Shown: in pieces, positions 54,107 to 62,905 of the stretch
Numbering within the stretch: position 1 is the stretch's first letter
Layout of the letters: every line of letters begins with the position of its first letter
Origin: Rhizobiaceae bacterium
GTDB lineage: Bacteria; Pseudomonadota; Alphaproteobacteria; Rhizobiales; Rhizobiaceae
Assembly: GCA_029212415.1 (NCBI GenBank)
Contig: JARGOF010000014.1
Span: forward strand, 1-64,000
Direction of reading: 5' to 3'
DNA length: 64,000 nt
Program-made: the position numbers and the translations under genes
The notes under the pieces: generated by a model
What the model was told of the DNA's origin: nothing
Database searches by the model: none
The model's input: only the letters and a program-made list of their open reading frames with translations

Positions 54107-55137
54107 AGCGCGGCGACCAGCAGGACAAGTCCAAGCAGCAGGACAGTCAGGGCTCCGGCGATTTCGATAATATTGCCAATACGCATGGCCGCTGACTGGC
54201 TGCTGGCAAAACGAATGGCCACGCCCTTTGCCAAAACGGCCAAGGTTGCCAGGATGGACACGGTGATGGCGGTGCCGATCGACATGGCCGCCACCGACAG
54301 GATGCCGCCCAGATAAAGCCCGTTCAGCAGAGCAAACGTCAAAACGATCAATGCGCCCGAACAGGGCCGCAGGCCGATTGCCACGATGGCTGACCAGGCT
54401 TCCCGCAGTTTCAACCGCTCGCCCTTCAATATTGCCGGGTCCGGTGCATGGGAATGGCCGCAGGTTTCGCAGACATCACTGGTGCCCTGATGATGGTGGT
54501 CGCCATGGCCGTGTTCATGGCTGTGCTCATGGTCGTGTCCGTGATCATGCCCGTGCCCGTGCCCGTGATCGTGATCGTGATGCTGGTGCCTTGCAGCGGG
54601 GCGCAGTTTTTTCCACAGCAGCCAGCCCCCAAATCCGGCAATCAACCCGTAGCTGGCTATTTCAAGGGTATGGGTCGCCTCGGTCATGGATATGCCGCTG
54701 CCGCGCAGGGCAAAATAGGTGACGCCGACGATCACGATCGCCACGGCACCCTGCATGAAAGCGGCCATGAAGGATATGGCGACGCCGCGGCGCAGGGTCT
54801 GCTCATTGGCGATGACATAGGATGAAATGACAGCCTTGCCGTGGCCAGGACCGGCGGCGTGAAAGACGCCGTAGGAAAAGGACAGGCCGATGAGGATCCA
54901 GAGCTGCTGCGGGTCTTCGCGCATCGCCTTCAAGGTTGTGGACAGGGATCGGTAGAAGGCCTGCTGCTGAGCGTTGACCCAGCCGAAAAGCGAAGAGAAA
55001 AACCCGCCGCCATTGAATGCCGGTTCGGCCGTGCCGATGCCCAGGGATGATTGCGCCAGCACCGGCGTCAACACGAAGGGCAGGATCAGCATGCACAGGG
55101 CAATGATGATGGATCGCCGCAGATGCCTGTTCAGCAT
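54097..55137 (-). CDS. NicO-family nickel/cobalt transporter with histidine-rich loop
   Basis: 346 residues: N-terminal signal-anchor, about six membrane segments, GVFHAAGPGHGKAVISSYV (the NicO H-x-x-x-P-G-H-x-K motif) and GLRPCSGALIVLTFALLNG. A cytoplasmic loop at about residues 184-235 is packed with histidines ([20 protein letters not shown]) and ends in CETCGHSH. RcnA members of this family export Ni/Co; DUF1007-linked members are thought to import. Its start overlaps the end of the DUF1007 gene. It may feed the urease encoded elsewhere in this window. Confidence 0.9.
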   Translation of the reverse strand: MLNRHLRRSIIIALCMLILPFVLTPVLAQSSLGIGTAEPAFNGGGFFSSLFGWVNAQQQAFYRSLSTTLKAMREDPQQLWILIGLSFSYGVFHAAGPGHGKAVISSYVIANEQTLRRGVAISFMAAFMQGAVAIVIVGVTYFALRGSGISMTEATHTLEIASYGLIAGFGGWLLWKKLRPAARHQHHDHDHGHGHGHDHGHDHEHSHEHGHGDHHHQGTSDVCETCGHSHAPDPAILKGERLKLREAWSAIVAIGLRPCSGALIVLTFALLNGLYLGGILSVAAMSIGTAITVSILATLAVLAKGVAIRFASSQSAAMRIGNIIEIAGALTVLLLGLVLLVAALQA

Positions 55138-55787
55138 GTCAATTCAAGCCGTGTCGCGAAGAGTTTGGAAATGTCGTTGCCTTGCGGATCATTGAAGAAT
55201 GCTTCTGTCAGCGTCGCTTGATTCTGCGCCATGACATCGTCAGGATCGGGGCGAATGATCGCCTTGCTGCAGCCTGGCTGCAGGCCGTCGACGACCAGAT
55301 CATCATCGGTGAGAAAGTCGAGTGCCGCATACATGGTTGGATCATAGGCACCAAAACTCAAAAGCCCTTGCAAGGGCAATGGCGTCTCGGGCCGAACCGC
55401 AAAAAACATCAGAATCTGGCCGTCCTGAAAGTCAACATGGATTGCATCCGGGGGCAGGATTTTTACCGCCCGGCCATCGTGGCTGATGGCGGTGTAATAG
55501 TCATAATCAGCCAGAGAATTGCGGACCACAGTGCCAATTTCGAGCAATTCGCTCGATTCAAGCTTCAAATTGGCGTTGGTATCAAAATCAAGAAGAATGG
55601 TGGAGGAAAACAGGTCGTCAAAGCGCCAGACATGGCGCAATTCCTCAACGGTTCCTTGATTGCCTATGACAATTTCCAGCCGGGCTTCTGCGTAGACATG
55701 CGGATGGGCAAGAGCTGATCCCGTGGACGCCGTCAGGAGTGCCGCTGGAATCAGGCCAAATTTCAATAGCTTGGAGTGCTTCATCAT
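55131..55787 (-). CDS. DUF1007 family periplasmic protein
   Basis: 218 residues with a signal peptide (residues 1-27, ending SALA) directly followed by HPHVYAEARLEIVIGNQGTVEELRHVWRFDD, the DUF1007 signature with an exposed N-terminal His-Pro-His after cleavage. This family almost always neighbours NicO transporters, as here (7-base overlap). The free amino-terminal histidine pair is a plausible metal ligand handing Ni or Co to the transporter; this is inference. Confidence 0.88.
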   Translation of the reverse strand: MMKHSKLLKFGLIPAALLTASTGSALAHPHVYAEARLEIVIGNQGTVEELRHVWRFDDLFSSTILLDFDTNANLKLESSELLEIGTVVRNSLADYDYYTAISHDGRAVKILPPDAIHVDFQDGQILMFFAVRPETPLPLQGLLSFGAYDPTMYAALDFLTDDDLVVDGLQPGCSKAIIRPDPDDVMAQNQATLTEAFFNDPQGNDISKLFATRLELTC

Positions 55788-55907
55788 CAGCGCGATTCCC
55801 CATCAAAAAAGAGCATTTGCCAGAAAAAAAAGGCGGGATTGGGACATGGTTTGTTGTAAATGATTCTTTTGAATATGTAGTGAGCGAATATGCCAGTGAA
55901 TGGTAAA

Positions 55908-56816
55908 TCAGGGATCGCAATATCCGGGATGTTTTTTGAACCAGTCGGCAAGATAATCGACAAAGGCACGCACCTTGGCCGGCAGGTAGCGCCGGTGTGG
56001 ATATACGGCGTAGATCCCTGCGTTGTCTGGAATCCGGTCTTCAAACAGCGAGACAATCTCTCCGCTTTTGAGGATCGGCCAGGCAATGAAATCCGGCACC
56101 ATTGATACGCCCAGCCCGGCCCTTGCGGCCCGCATGCTGGCATAGGGGCTGTTGACCTCGATCGGCCCTTTGACAGTCACGGTCTCCAAGACGCCGTTTT
56201 CTCCGGCAAAACGCCAATTGCTCAAAAAGCGACTGTTGGTATCGGTAATGCAGGGGACCCTGGCCAGATCTGCCGGGGCCTTCAATTCGGGATGGGAGCG
56301 GATGAATTCGGGGCTGGCGCAAAAATAGACCTTGAAGGGGGCCAGCTTGCGGGCAATCAAACCGGAATCGGCAAGGCTGGTGATGCGAATGGCCACATCG
56401 AAACCCTCTTCGACCAGATCGACAAAGCGGTCGTCCGAGGTAATCTCCAGTTTGATATCCGGGTGCGCAAGCGCAAAGTCGATCATCGAACGGCCGATAT
56501 CGGCATCGGTGAAGGTTCTGGGAGCCGAAACGCGCACCGTGCCTTTCAGGTCCGTACTGGTTTCGCGCACCAGATCGGCCAGATTGTCGATTTCCCTGAG
56601 AATGTCGGTGGCGGTGCGATAATAGGTGTGGCCGATTTCGGTCAGCGAAAACTGGCGTGTCGTACGGTTGAGAAGAAGCGCCCCAAGGTCATCTTCAAGT
56701 TCCCGCACATATTTGGACAAAAGCGCCTTGGAGCGTCCATTGGCTCTGGCGGCGGCGGAAAAACCCTCCGCTTCGACAACATCGATAAAGGCGCGAATGC
56801 GCGTCAATGTATCCAT
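55908..56816 (-). CDS. LysR-family transcriptional regulator (CrgA/AaeR-like group)
   Basis: 302 residues starting MDTLTRIRAFIDVVEAEGFSAAARANGRSKALLSKYVRELEDDLGALLLNRTTRQFSLTEIG. The HTH lies at residues 1-60 and a substrate-binding-like domain follows. The ATG overlaps the amidase stop (TGATG, 56814-56818), so it is translated from the same message as the amidase; that is unusual for LysR genes, which are commonly divergent. Confidence 0.93.
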   Translation of the reverse strand: MDTLTRIRAFIDVVEAEGFSAAARANGRSKALLSKYVRELEDDLGALLLNRTTRQFSLTEIGHTYYRTATDILREIDNLADLVRETSTDLKGTVRVSAPRTFTDADIGRSMIDFALAHPDIKLEITSDDRFVDLVEEGFDVAIRITSLADSGLIARKLAPFKVYFCASPEFIRSHPELKAPADLARVPCITDTNSRFLSNWRFAGENGVLETVTVKGPIEVNSPYASMRAARAGLGVSMVPDFIAWPILKSGEIVSLFEDRIPDNAGIYAVYPHRRYLPAKVRAFVDYLADWFKKHPGYCDP

Positions 56817-58027
56817 CAGACGGTCCCGTTTGCATTGTTGGCCGATGATGCCTGAAGGATGCGGTTGCCCAATGCCAGCAAGGCACGGTCGGAGCCGCGC
56901 GGTCCAAGCAGGGACAGTCCGAATGGTGCGCCCTGCACCGATGACAGGGGCAGGGAGATTTCCGGCAGACCGGACAGACCGGAATGACACAGCAGCCGCA
57001 GGGCCTGTTCGCGATAGGCCTGCACGGATTCAAAAGGAGCCTTTGCTTCGGGGGCGGCGCCCGGAACTGTCGGCATGATGATCAGGCCATCTTCTGCCAG
57101 CAATTGATGCAGTTCATCCGTCAATTCTGCCCGTTTTACCATTTCCGCATGGTAGCTCTGATCATCAATCGTGCTGCCATAGGCAAAACGTTCGCCGACA
57201 CCCGGTCCCAGATGGCGCTCGGCGGCAGAAATCCATGGTCCGTGATATTGCCAGGCCTCATAGGACTGGGTTTTGCGAAAGCACCAGTAACGCTGATCGA
57301 TGTCCATGGCGGTCAACGTCGCGGGTCTGGCTGTTCCGACCACCCGTTCGACGGACTGGAATGCGCTCTCGAATGCTGCTTTTTCTGCGGGGCCAGCTAG
57401 CAGATTGTCCAATTCGCTGAGCCGCAGCACCCGGCCAAAGACGGTGGAGGATGCTGGCAGCAGCAGCGCAGCGATTTTTTCATAGAGCTCCATGTCGCGG
57501 GCAAACCAGCCAAATGTGTCATAGCTGGCGGCCAGCGGCATGGCGCCTTCAAGCGAAATGGCGCTCTGGCTTGTGCGCAGGCCAATCAATCCGCAATAGG
57601 AGGCTGGTGCGCGGATGGATCCACCGGTGTCCGAACCGGCAGCCATATCTGCAAGGCCGCCTGCAACAGCGGCGGCGGAGCCGGAAGACGATCCGCCGGT
57701 GATGCGCTGCGGCGCAGCCGGATTGATGGGCCGCGGGTAATGTGCATTTTCGCCGTTCAGGGAAAAGGTCAATTCGTCCGTCTGGGTTCTGCCAATGAAT
57801 TGCGCTCCGGCATCCAGAAGAACCTGCACTGTGGGAGCCGTGCGTGTTGCCGGGCTGGCTTCGGCCAGTTTTTGCGGATTGCCGCAGCCGGTCTTGTAAC
57901 CGGTAACATCATAAATATCCTTGATCGCCAGAGTCATCTGGCTGAGTGGCCCACCGGCGACCGGTTCGATCATAGGGCCATCACTGTCAAGAAACGCATT
58001 GAAGCGGTCGGGTCGCACCTGATTCAT
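56816..58027 (-). CDS. Amidase signature family enzyme
   Basis: 403 residues with an intact Ser-cisSer-Lys triad: lysine in MTLAIKDIYDVTGYKTGCGNP (Lys36), ITGGSSSGSAAAVAGGLADMAAGSDTGGSIRAPASYCGLIGLRTS containing both serines. It hydrolyses an amide or a urea-type bond; at about 400 residues it is shorter than GatA (about 490) and lacks evidence of GatB partners nearby, so a catabolic amidase is more likely. Coupled to the LysR gene downstream. Confidence 0.92.
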   Translation of the reverse strand: MNQVRPDRFNAFLDSDGPMIEPVAGGPLSQMTLAIKDIYDVTGYKTGCGNPQKLAEASPATRTAPTVQVLLDAGAQFIGRTQTDELTFSLNGENAHYPRPINPAAPQRITGGSSSGSAAAVAGGLADMAAGSDTGGSIRAPASYCGLIGLRTSQSAISLEGAMPLAASYDTFGWFARDMELYEKIAALLLPASSTVFGRVLRLSELDNLLAGPAEKAAFESAFQSVERVVGTARPATLTAMDIDQRYWCFRKTQSYEAWQYHGPWISAAERHLGPGVGERFAYGSTIDDQSYHAEMVKRAELTDELHQLLAEDGLIIMPTVPGAAPEAKAPFESVQAYREQALRLLCHSGLSGLPEISLPLSSVQGAPFGLSLLGPRGSDRALLALGNRILQASSANNANGTV

Positions 58028-58132
58028 GGGACATTGTCTCTTATTTTTGAACTGGTATGAGGTTGTCGTTCATTTTTTCTCATTTGCGCGGCATTGTCCA
58101 TATGGATGCAATGGCAGCTTCAACGGGTTTCT

Positions 58133-58586
58133 TCAGATATTGCATAAAAACCGCTTGATTGTGACGCCGCAAAGCCTTATGTCGCCCTTGCCCAAAGTCG
58201 CACGTGCCTGTGGGTGTCCGCCGACCCTCGATAAGGTGAGGAATTCGGTATGGTACCTGGAGCTAACCCCTCCAGTCGTTCTGTCGGCCAACCGCCAGTG
58301 CGAGGACATCTTGAAGCAACGACGGTGCGGGCCTTTATGGTGTCTGCCGGCTGTCCATAAGCCGGGGTTACTGCAGAGGCACACCCTCATTGCCGGAAGT
58401 GCGGTTGGGACTCCCATCCAATCCAAGGCAGACAAAGCCGGAGCGTACGGACCCTGATCGGGCTCGTTGTTCCATCGTCGCATCGACCATGCATTTGTTG
58501 AGCCGGTTTTCCACCGATCGGTTCCGCGAAGGGTGATCGCTTGCCTTTGTCGTCCGGATCAGACCGGATCTCGTTGGGAGAAACCG
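58133..58586 (+). ncRNA. speF-type leader RNA region (boundaries approximate)
   Basis: This is about 450 bases of non-coding DNA ahead of an ornithine decarboxylase gene in an alphaproteobacterium, the setting of the known speF RNA motif (Rfam speF leader). It is rich in hairpins: CCGGCT at 58347-58352 pairs with AGCCGG at 58360-58365 around a seven-base loop; further GC-rich elements follow, including ACCGATCGGT (58513-58522) and two CCGGATC copies near the ribosome site. The exact ends cannot be set without a covariance model. A small candidate ORF lies inside. Confidence 0.65.
58250..58360 (+). CDS. Candidate 36-residue leader peptide within speF leader
   Basis: ATG 58250 is preceded at good distance by AAGGTGAGGA (58233-58242), a strong Shine-Dalgarno sequence. 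The reading frame begins MVPGANPSSRSVGQPP, and ends MVSAGCP with stop TAA at 58358-58360. The stop codon falls in the loop and closing base of the perfect hairpin 58347-58365, so a ribosome finishing or stalling here would prevent that hairpin. Leader peptides controlling ornithine decarboxylase are known in E. coli (speFL), but this sequence is unrelated to that one. Confidence 0.45.
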   Translation: MVPGANPSSRSVGQPPVRGHLEATTVRAFMVSAGCP

Positions 58587-59720
58587 ATGACTACTGAACG
58601 TATTATAGACTTCCTCAATACACGACGACCAGATGGTCCATGCCTCATTGTTGACCTGGATGTCGTTCGCGACAATTTTTCAACCTTCAAAAGAGCAATG
58701 CCTGGCAGTGCAATCTATTATGCTGTGAAGGCCAATCCCGCACCTGAGATCTTGCGGATGCTTGCAGCCATGGGTTCAAGTTTTGATGCGGCGTCGGTGA
58801 CAGAGATCGAAATGGCGCTGGAAGCCGGTGCCACGCCGCAGCGCATTTCCTTCGGCAATACGATCAAGAAAGAACGTGATGTTGCCCGCGCCTTTGCGCT
58901 GGGTGTCAAAATGTTTGCTGTCGATTGCGCCGAAGAGGTCGAAAAGATTGCACGCGCTGCGCCCGGATCGCGGGTGTTCTGTCGTGTGTTGACAGATGGC
59001 GAAGGCGCCGAATGGCCCTTGTCACGCAAATTTGGCTGTGTGCCGGCCATGGCTGCCGATGTGCTGCGTCATGCCTATGCACTTGGGCTGGAGCCCTATG
59101 GCGTGTCATTTCATGTCGGCTCGCAGCAGACGGACGTGCATGCCTGGGACCGCGCTCTGGGTGATGCGCGCGGCGTCTTTGAAACTTTGGCAGCAGACGG
59201 CATTGTGCTGAAAATGGTCAATCTCGGTGGTGGTTTCCCCAGCCGTTACCTGAAGGATATTCCATCGGCAGAAGCCTATGGAGAGGCCATTTTTTGCGCG
59301 CTGAGCAAACACTTCGGCAACCGGATTCCGGAAACCATCATTGAGCCGGGACGTGCCATGGTTGGCAACGCCGGGGTCATCAAGACGGAAGTCGTGCTGA
59401 TTTCCAAAAAGTCCAAAGAGGACGCAATGCGCTGGGTCTATCTCGATATCGGCAAATTTGGTGGCCTGGCCGAAACGATGGATGAAGCCATCCGCTATCC
59501 GATCCGCACCAGCCGGGACACAGATGCTCTTGAACCCTGCGTGCTGGCCGGTCCGACCTGTGACAGCGCCGACGTCATGTATGAAAAGAACCCCTATCCG
59601 CTGCCGATAACGCTGACCATTGGCGATGAAGTGCTGATCGAGGGTACGGGGGCCTACACGTCCACCTATTCCTCTGTGGCATTCAACGGCTTCGAACCGC
59701 TGAAATCCTACGTGATCTGA
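58587..59720 (+). CDS. speF: Ornithine decarboxylase, alanine-racemase fold (SpeF/ODC type IV PLP)
   Basis: 377 residues. The PLP lysine is Lys48 in YYAVKANPAPEIL; downstream are SFHVGSQQTD, the phosphate-binding NLGGGFPSRYL, EPGRAMVGNAGV and the dimer-supplied substrate residues in GPTCDSADVMYEKNPYPLP (Cys and Asp). It converts ornithine to putrescine, possibly lysine to cadaverine too. ATG 58587 has GGGAG upstream; the reading frame extends 40 codons back into the leader but that part is not coding. Confidence 0.95.
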   Translation: MTTERIIDFLNTRRPDGPCLIVDLDVVRDNFSTFKRAMPGSAIYYAVKANPAPEILRMLAAMGSSFDAASVTEIEMALEAGATPQRISFGNTIKKERDVARAFALGVKMFAVDCAEEVEKIARAAPGSRVFCRVLTDGEGAEWPLSRKFGCVPAMAADVLRHAYALGLEPYGVSFHVGSQQTDVHAWDRALGDARGVFETLAADGIVLKMVNLGGGFPSRYLKDIPSAEAYGEAIFCALSKHFGNRIPETIIEPGRAMVGNAGVIKTEVVLISKKSKEDAMRWVYLDIGKFGGLAETMDEAIRYPIRTSRDTDALEPCVLAGPTCDSADVMYEKNPYPLPITLTIGDEVLIEGTGAYTSTYSSVAFNGFEPLKSYVI

Positions 59721-59742
59721 GTTTAGGGATTATCGAATTGTT

Positions 59743-59771
59743 ATGCCCGGCAGTATGGTCCTGCCGGGCAT
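59743..59771. terminator. Hairpin terminator after speF
   Basis: Perfect 11-base-pair stem ATGCCCGGCAG / CTGCCGGGCAT with loop TATGGTC, between convergent genes. No strong U-tract on the plus strand. Confidence 0.7.
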
Positions 59772-59802
59772 GTTTCAGGGTTTGACAAAATTTTGCGCCC
59801 GC

Positions 59803-60543
59803 TCATTTGCGGCCTGCAATGATCAGCGCCTTTGCCAGCGCTTCGGGGTCTGAATACATGACCTCGTGCCCGCCGCTCATCTGTACAAGGCGGCATGGTG
59901 CGACGGCCTGATACATGCGCGGAAAAAATCCCCATTCACCAATTGGAAAAACGACATCCTCCGTCGGATTGATGTAGCTCGCCGGGAGTTGCAGCGTCTC
60001 GAACAGGGAAAGATCGATCGGCTCGACAATCGGGGCGAAGGGTTCGGGGTGCAATTCATCAAAAGCGGCTCTTGCCGTTGCCTCGTCGGCATCGCCGATG
60101 AAGCCGTCACGCCACACCGGCCAGGGCGGAAACACGGTATTGTCGGCTGATTGCGCAGCCATATCCCGGAACAATGCGGCGTAATCGGGAGGAACCGCGG
60201 CGAGTATCGATTCGCCGTTCTTTGATAGCAGTGGTGAAATATAGACCATCCGCTTGATCCGGTCGGCCAATTGTTCCGCCGCCTTGCGAATGACAGCCCC
60301 GCCGGCACTGTGTCCGACCAGAACGATATCGGTCAATCCGGCCGTCATGACAGCATTGGCTACAGTGTCAGCGCAGTCCTGAAATGTGATGTCGGCGCTT
60401 CCTTCCCCGCGCCCTGGCAGGGTGGGGGCCTGTGTGGTGTGGCCGGCACGCCTGAGATGCTCTTCCACGTGGCGCCAGGAATGACCATCGTGCCACGACC
60501 CATGCACCAGCACAAAATTGATTTTTTCTGCCTTGTTCGCCAA
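59803..60543 (-). CDS. Alpha/beta hydrolase (esterase/salicylate-binding-like group)
   Basis: 246 residues: FVLVHGSWHDGHSWRHVEEHLRRAGH at the N-terminus (oxyanion hole HG), nucleophile elbow GHSAGG with Ser79, and C-terminal SGGHEVMYSDPEALAKAL giving the catalytic histidine. The fold and these motifs match the plant-SABP2/MES-like and AB hydrolase_6 group common in soil bacteria. Substrate unknown. It stands alone between speF and an AraC regulator. Confidence 0.87.
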   Translation of the reverse strand: MANKAEKINFVLVHGSWHDGHSWRHVEEHLRRAGHTTQAPTLPGRGEGSADITFQDCADTVANAVMTAGLTDIVLVGHSAGGAVIRKAAEQLADRIKRMVYISPLLSKNGESILAAVPPDYAALFRDMAAQSADNTVFPPWPVWRDGFIGDADEATARAAFDELHPEPFAPIVEPIDLSLFETLQLPASYINPTEDVVFPIGEWGFFPRMYQAVAPCRLVQMSGGHEVMYSDPEALAKALIIAGRK

Positions 60544-60642
60544 TTTCTCGTCTCCCCAACCTTCATGACGTTTCGGTCAGACGTTGCCATCACCTGATGC
60601 CCCTGTCTTAGGCCAGCGGCACGGCTTCTTATGCGATTGTCA

Positions 60643-61665
60643 TTAATCAGCGGTTGGATTGTGGCGAAGGGAACGGGGCGAGAATCCGTAACGGCGACGA
60701 AAGGCGGTCGAAAAGCTCTGCACATGGGCGTAACCCACTTCATTGGCAACAAGCGTGACCGGCATGTCCGTGTCCAGAAGCAGGCTCCAGGCCGTCTCCA
60801 GACGTTTTTCGCAAATATATTCGCCCATGGAACGATTGTTCATTTCGCGAAACCCATAGGCCAGCTTGTTGCGATTGATGCCGAAGCGCCGGGCAAGAGC
60901 GGATACAGAGGGTGGATCGGCAAATTGACCATCCAGTATTTCCCGCACTTCGGAAATGCGTTGGCGATCGGTGCTGCGCAAAAGCGGTTGTGCTCTTGGC
61001 GTGTCGTCGATTTGCACGCCAGACAATGCCGTAACCAGAAGTTCCTCGGATTTCGCCTTTGCATAGAGCAACCTGAGTGTTCCGCGGTGTCGCATTTTCA
61101 GAAGATCGGCGACAGCACGCAAGGAAGCGGGTGCAAGTTCATAGCGTTTGAAAAAGAAACCATCTGTCGCATCTCGCGATGCAAGCGCAGGTGAGAGGTC
61201 GAGGGCCTTGCCGATGATTGTCTCCAGGTAGGGCCGTTTGACGGAAATGGTGACACAGATGGAGCGCCCGCCTGCATCAATCCGGTGACCGCATTCGACG
61301 CCCTCCGGTTGGTAGAAAACCCGCAATTCCTGTCCTCGCAATTCGAAGCTGCCATGGTCTTCGAAATCAAAACAGGCGGTTGCATCAATGCAGAAATTGA
61401 ACCGAACCCAGCCTTCGCCGGCATATTTGATAAAGCCGGCCTGGGCCCAGAAACAATCGCTGACGATGATGTTGAAATCCGGATTGAATTCGATGAAGTC
61501 AAGCAATCCGCTGCCTGCACTATTGTCAAACGACAGGCGGACCACATTGTCCCGGTCGGTGCGTGTTCGGGAATCGGAGAACAGGTTTTGTCTGAGACTT
61601 GCGGCGTTGGATGAAAGGCTGATCGTGCAGGGTTCTGCCTGTTTTTCACTTTGCCTTGCTGTCAT
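60643..61665 (-). CDS. AraC-family transcriptional regulator
   Basis: About 340 residues. The C-terminal double HTH covers the last 100 residues: ISEVREILDGQFADPPSVSALARRFGINRNKLAYGFREMNNRSMGEYICEKRLETAWSLLLDTDMPVTLVANEVGYAHVQSFSTAFRRRYGFSPRSLR. The N-terminal half resembles the PchR-like sensor type (FNFCIDATACFDFEDHGSFEL), so a siderophore-like ligand is possible. Start ATG 61665; a GTG at 61683 is an alternative. Confidence 0.88.
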   Translation of the reverse strand: MTARQSEKQAEPCTISLSSNAASLRQNLFSDSRTRTDRDNVVRLSFDNSAGSGLLDFIEFNPDFNIIVSDCFWAQAGFIKYAGEGWVRFNFCIDATACFDFEDHGSFELRGQELRVFYQPEGVECGHRIDAGGRSICVTISVKRPYLETIIGKALDLSPALASRDATDGFFFKRYELAPASLRAVADLLKMRHRGTLRLLYAKAKSEELLVTALSGVQIDDTPRAQPLLRSTDRQRISEVREILDGQFADPPSVSALARRFGINRNKLAYGFREMNNRSMGEYICEKRLETAWSLLLDTDMPVTLVANEVGYAHVQSFSTAFRRRYGFSPRSLRHNPTAD

Positions 61666-61863
61666 GAGGGAAGAATCGTGCACGTGGAAACTGTCCTTCG
61701 ACCGGGTGCGCCGGGTGCCCGAAATGCCCCGATCGCTTTGTTCCAGCTGGCAGTCCCGTTGGCAAACTCTGCCAGTCGGCCCCTTCGGATTGCCGGAAAT
61801 ATTTTCTCACAAGATCAAATATCTCCTCATAAGATCATTGAAGTCGATTCCAGACAAGCATGT

Positions 61864-62838
61864 TTAACCTGCGAGATCGATGATGCCGCATTCCCCTGTC
61901 TGCGCGCCGAATGCAAGCTGCATGCCGCGTTTGTTCCAGTTCATGGTGCTGATGGGACCCTTGCCACCGCGCCGCAGCAAGCCTTCTTTCTGATCGTTGA
62001 ACCGGGCGGCGATAATCATTCCGTCCGCATAGCCAATGGCAACGACATCATCACTGGGATGGCAGGCCACACTGGTGACCATCGTGTCTCCTCTGGTGCC
62101 AAGCTCCAGCGGTGCCTTGCCCATGGGGCCTTCCTTGCCGGTGAATGGCCAGACAATGGCGGCCGGCGCGCCCGATGATGCCAGCCATTTGCCCTTTGCA
62201 CTCCAGCTAATGGATCGCACCTTTGCAGGATAGCCGGTCATGCGCATGTGCTTGCCATCCTTGAGACGCCAGCCGTGCAGGGCATTTTCATGCATGACGG
62301 AGACGACATAATTGCCGTCGGGTGAAAATGTCACCTGTGCGTGGGCACCCTTCCATTCGAGATCCAGTGCCGCCGCGCGAGCAGCAGGCCAATGCAGCGA
62401 AACGCCATTGTAGCGTGCGGCTGCAATGCGCATGCCCTTGGGGGCAAATGCCAGTCCTTCCACGGTGCGCTCTTCGGCAAATTCGACGATGGTGCCGTCG
62501 CTTGTGCGCACGAATGATGATCGGCCAACACCATAGGCAATGGAGGATTGCGGGCCGCTGGCGATGCAGTTGATCCATTTGCCGGGGTTTTCGGCCAATG
62601 TTTCTGCGCTGCCATCGTTGCGGAAGCGGACAATACGGCCATCTTCACCGCCACTGACAAAGCTGTCGCCCTGAAGCTCTGCCGCGATGCACAGAAGTCC
62701 GTCATGGAGTTGGGTGGTCTTGTGTCCGTGGTCGAGCCAGTGAAGGCTGCCGTCGGCCAGTGCGAAATAGGGAACGTCGCCCAGAAAGGCGGCAGCCATG
62801 CAATGGCCGTCAAGGTCGAGAGGCGCCAGTGTCGGCAT
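61864..62838 (-). CDS. WD40-repeat (beta-propeller) protein next to CobW GTPase
   Basis: 324 residues with repeated WD-type blades, for example SFVSGGEDGRIVRFRNDG, VTFSPDGNYVVSVMHENALHGWRL and VRSISWSAKGKWLASSGAPAAIVWPF. Probably seven blades; no signal peptide. Start ATG 62838 with AGGATC upstream; an upstream in-frame extension is not coding-like. It follows the CobW-family GTPase gene by about 70 bases on the same strand. This pairing recurs in alphaproteobacteria to my knowledge; function unknown, possibly a partner or client of the GTPase. Confidence 0.82.
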   Translation of the reverse strand: MPTLAPLDLDGHCMAAAFLGDVPYFALADGSLHWLDHGHKTTQLHDGLLCIAAELQGDSFVSGGEDGRIVRFRNDGSAETLAENPGKWINCIASGPQSSIAYGVGRSSFVRTSDGTIVEFAEERTVEGLAFAPKGMRIAAARYNGVSLHWPAARAAALDLEWKGAHAQVTFSPDGNYVVSVMHENALHGWRLKDGKHMRMTGYPAKVRSISWSAKGKWLASSGAPAAIVWPFTGKEGPMGKAPLELGTRGDTMVTSVACHPSDDVVAIGYADGMIIAARFNDQKEGLLRRGGKGPISTMNWNKRGMQLAFGAQTGECGIIDLAG

Positions 62839-62905
62839 GTTTGATCCTGTTTTCCGGGTTATCGTGTCGCAAAATTGCTTTGCAATCTTGCAGGAACGCT
62901 TGTCG

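Noticed and set aside
54540-54600. Low-complexity repeat of CCGTG/ATGATC type considered as a DNA repeat element
   Set aside because: It is simply the codons of the histidine-aspartate-rich loop of the NicO protein; the same applies near 14910-14990 (ureE) and 63220-63320 (CobW).
58467-58586. N-terminal extension of the speF reading frame
   Set aside because: Those codons lie in the structured leader; ATG 58587 gives the normal ornithine decarboxylase N-terminus with a ribosome site.
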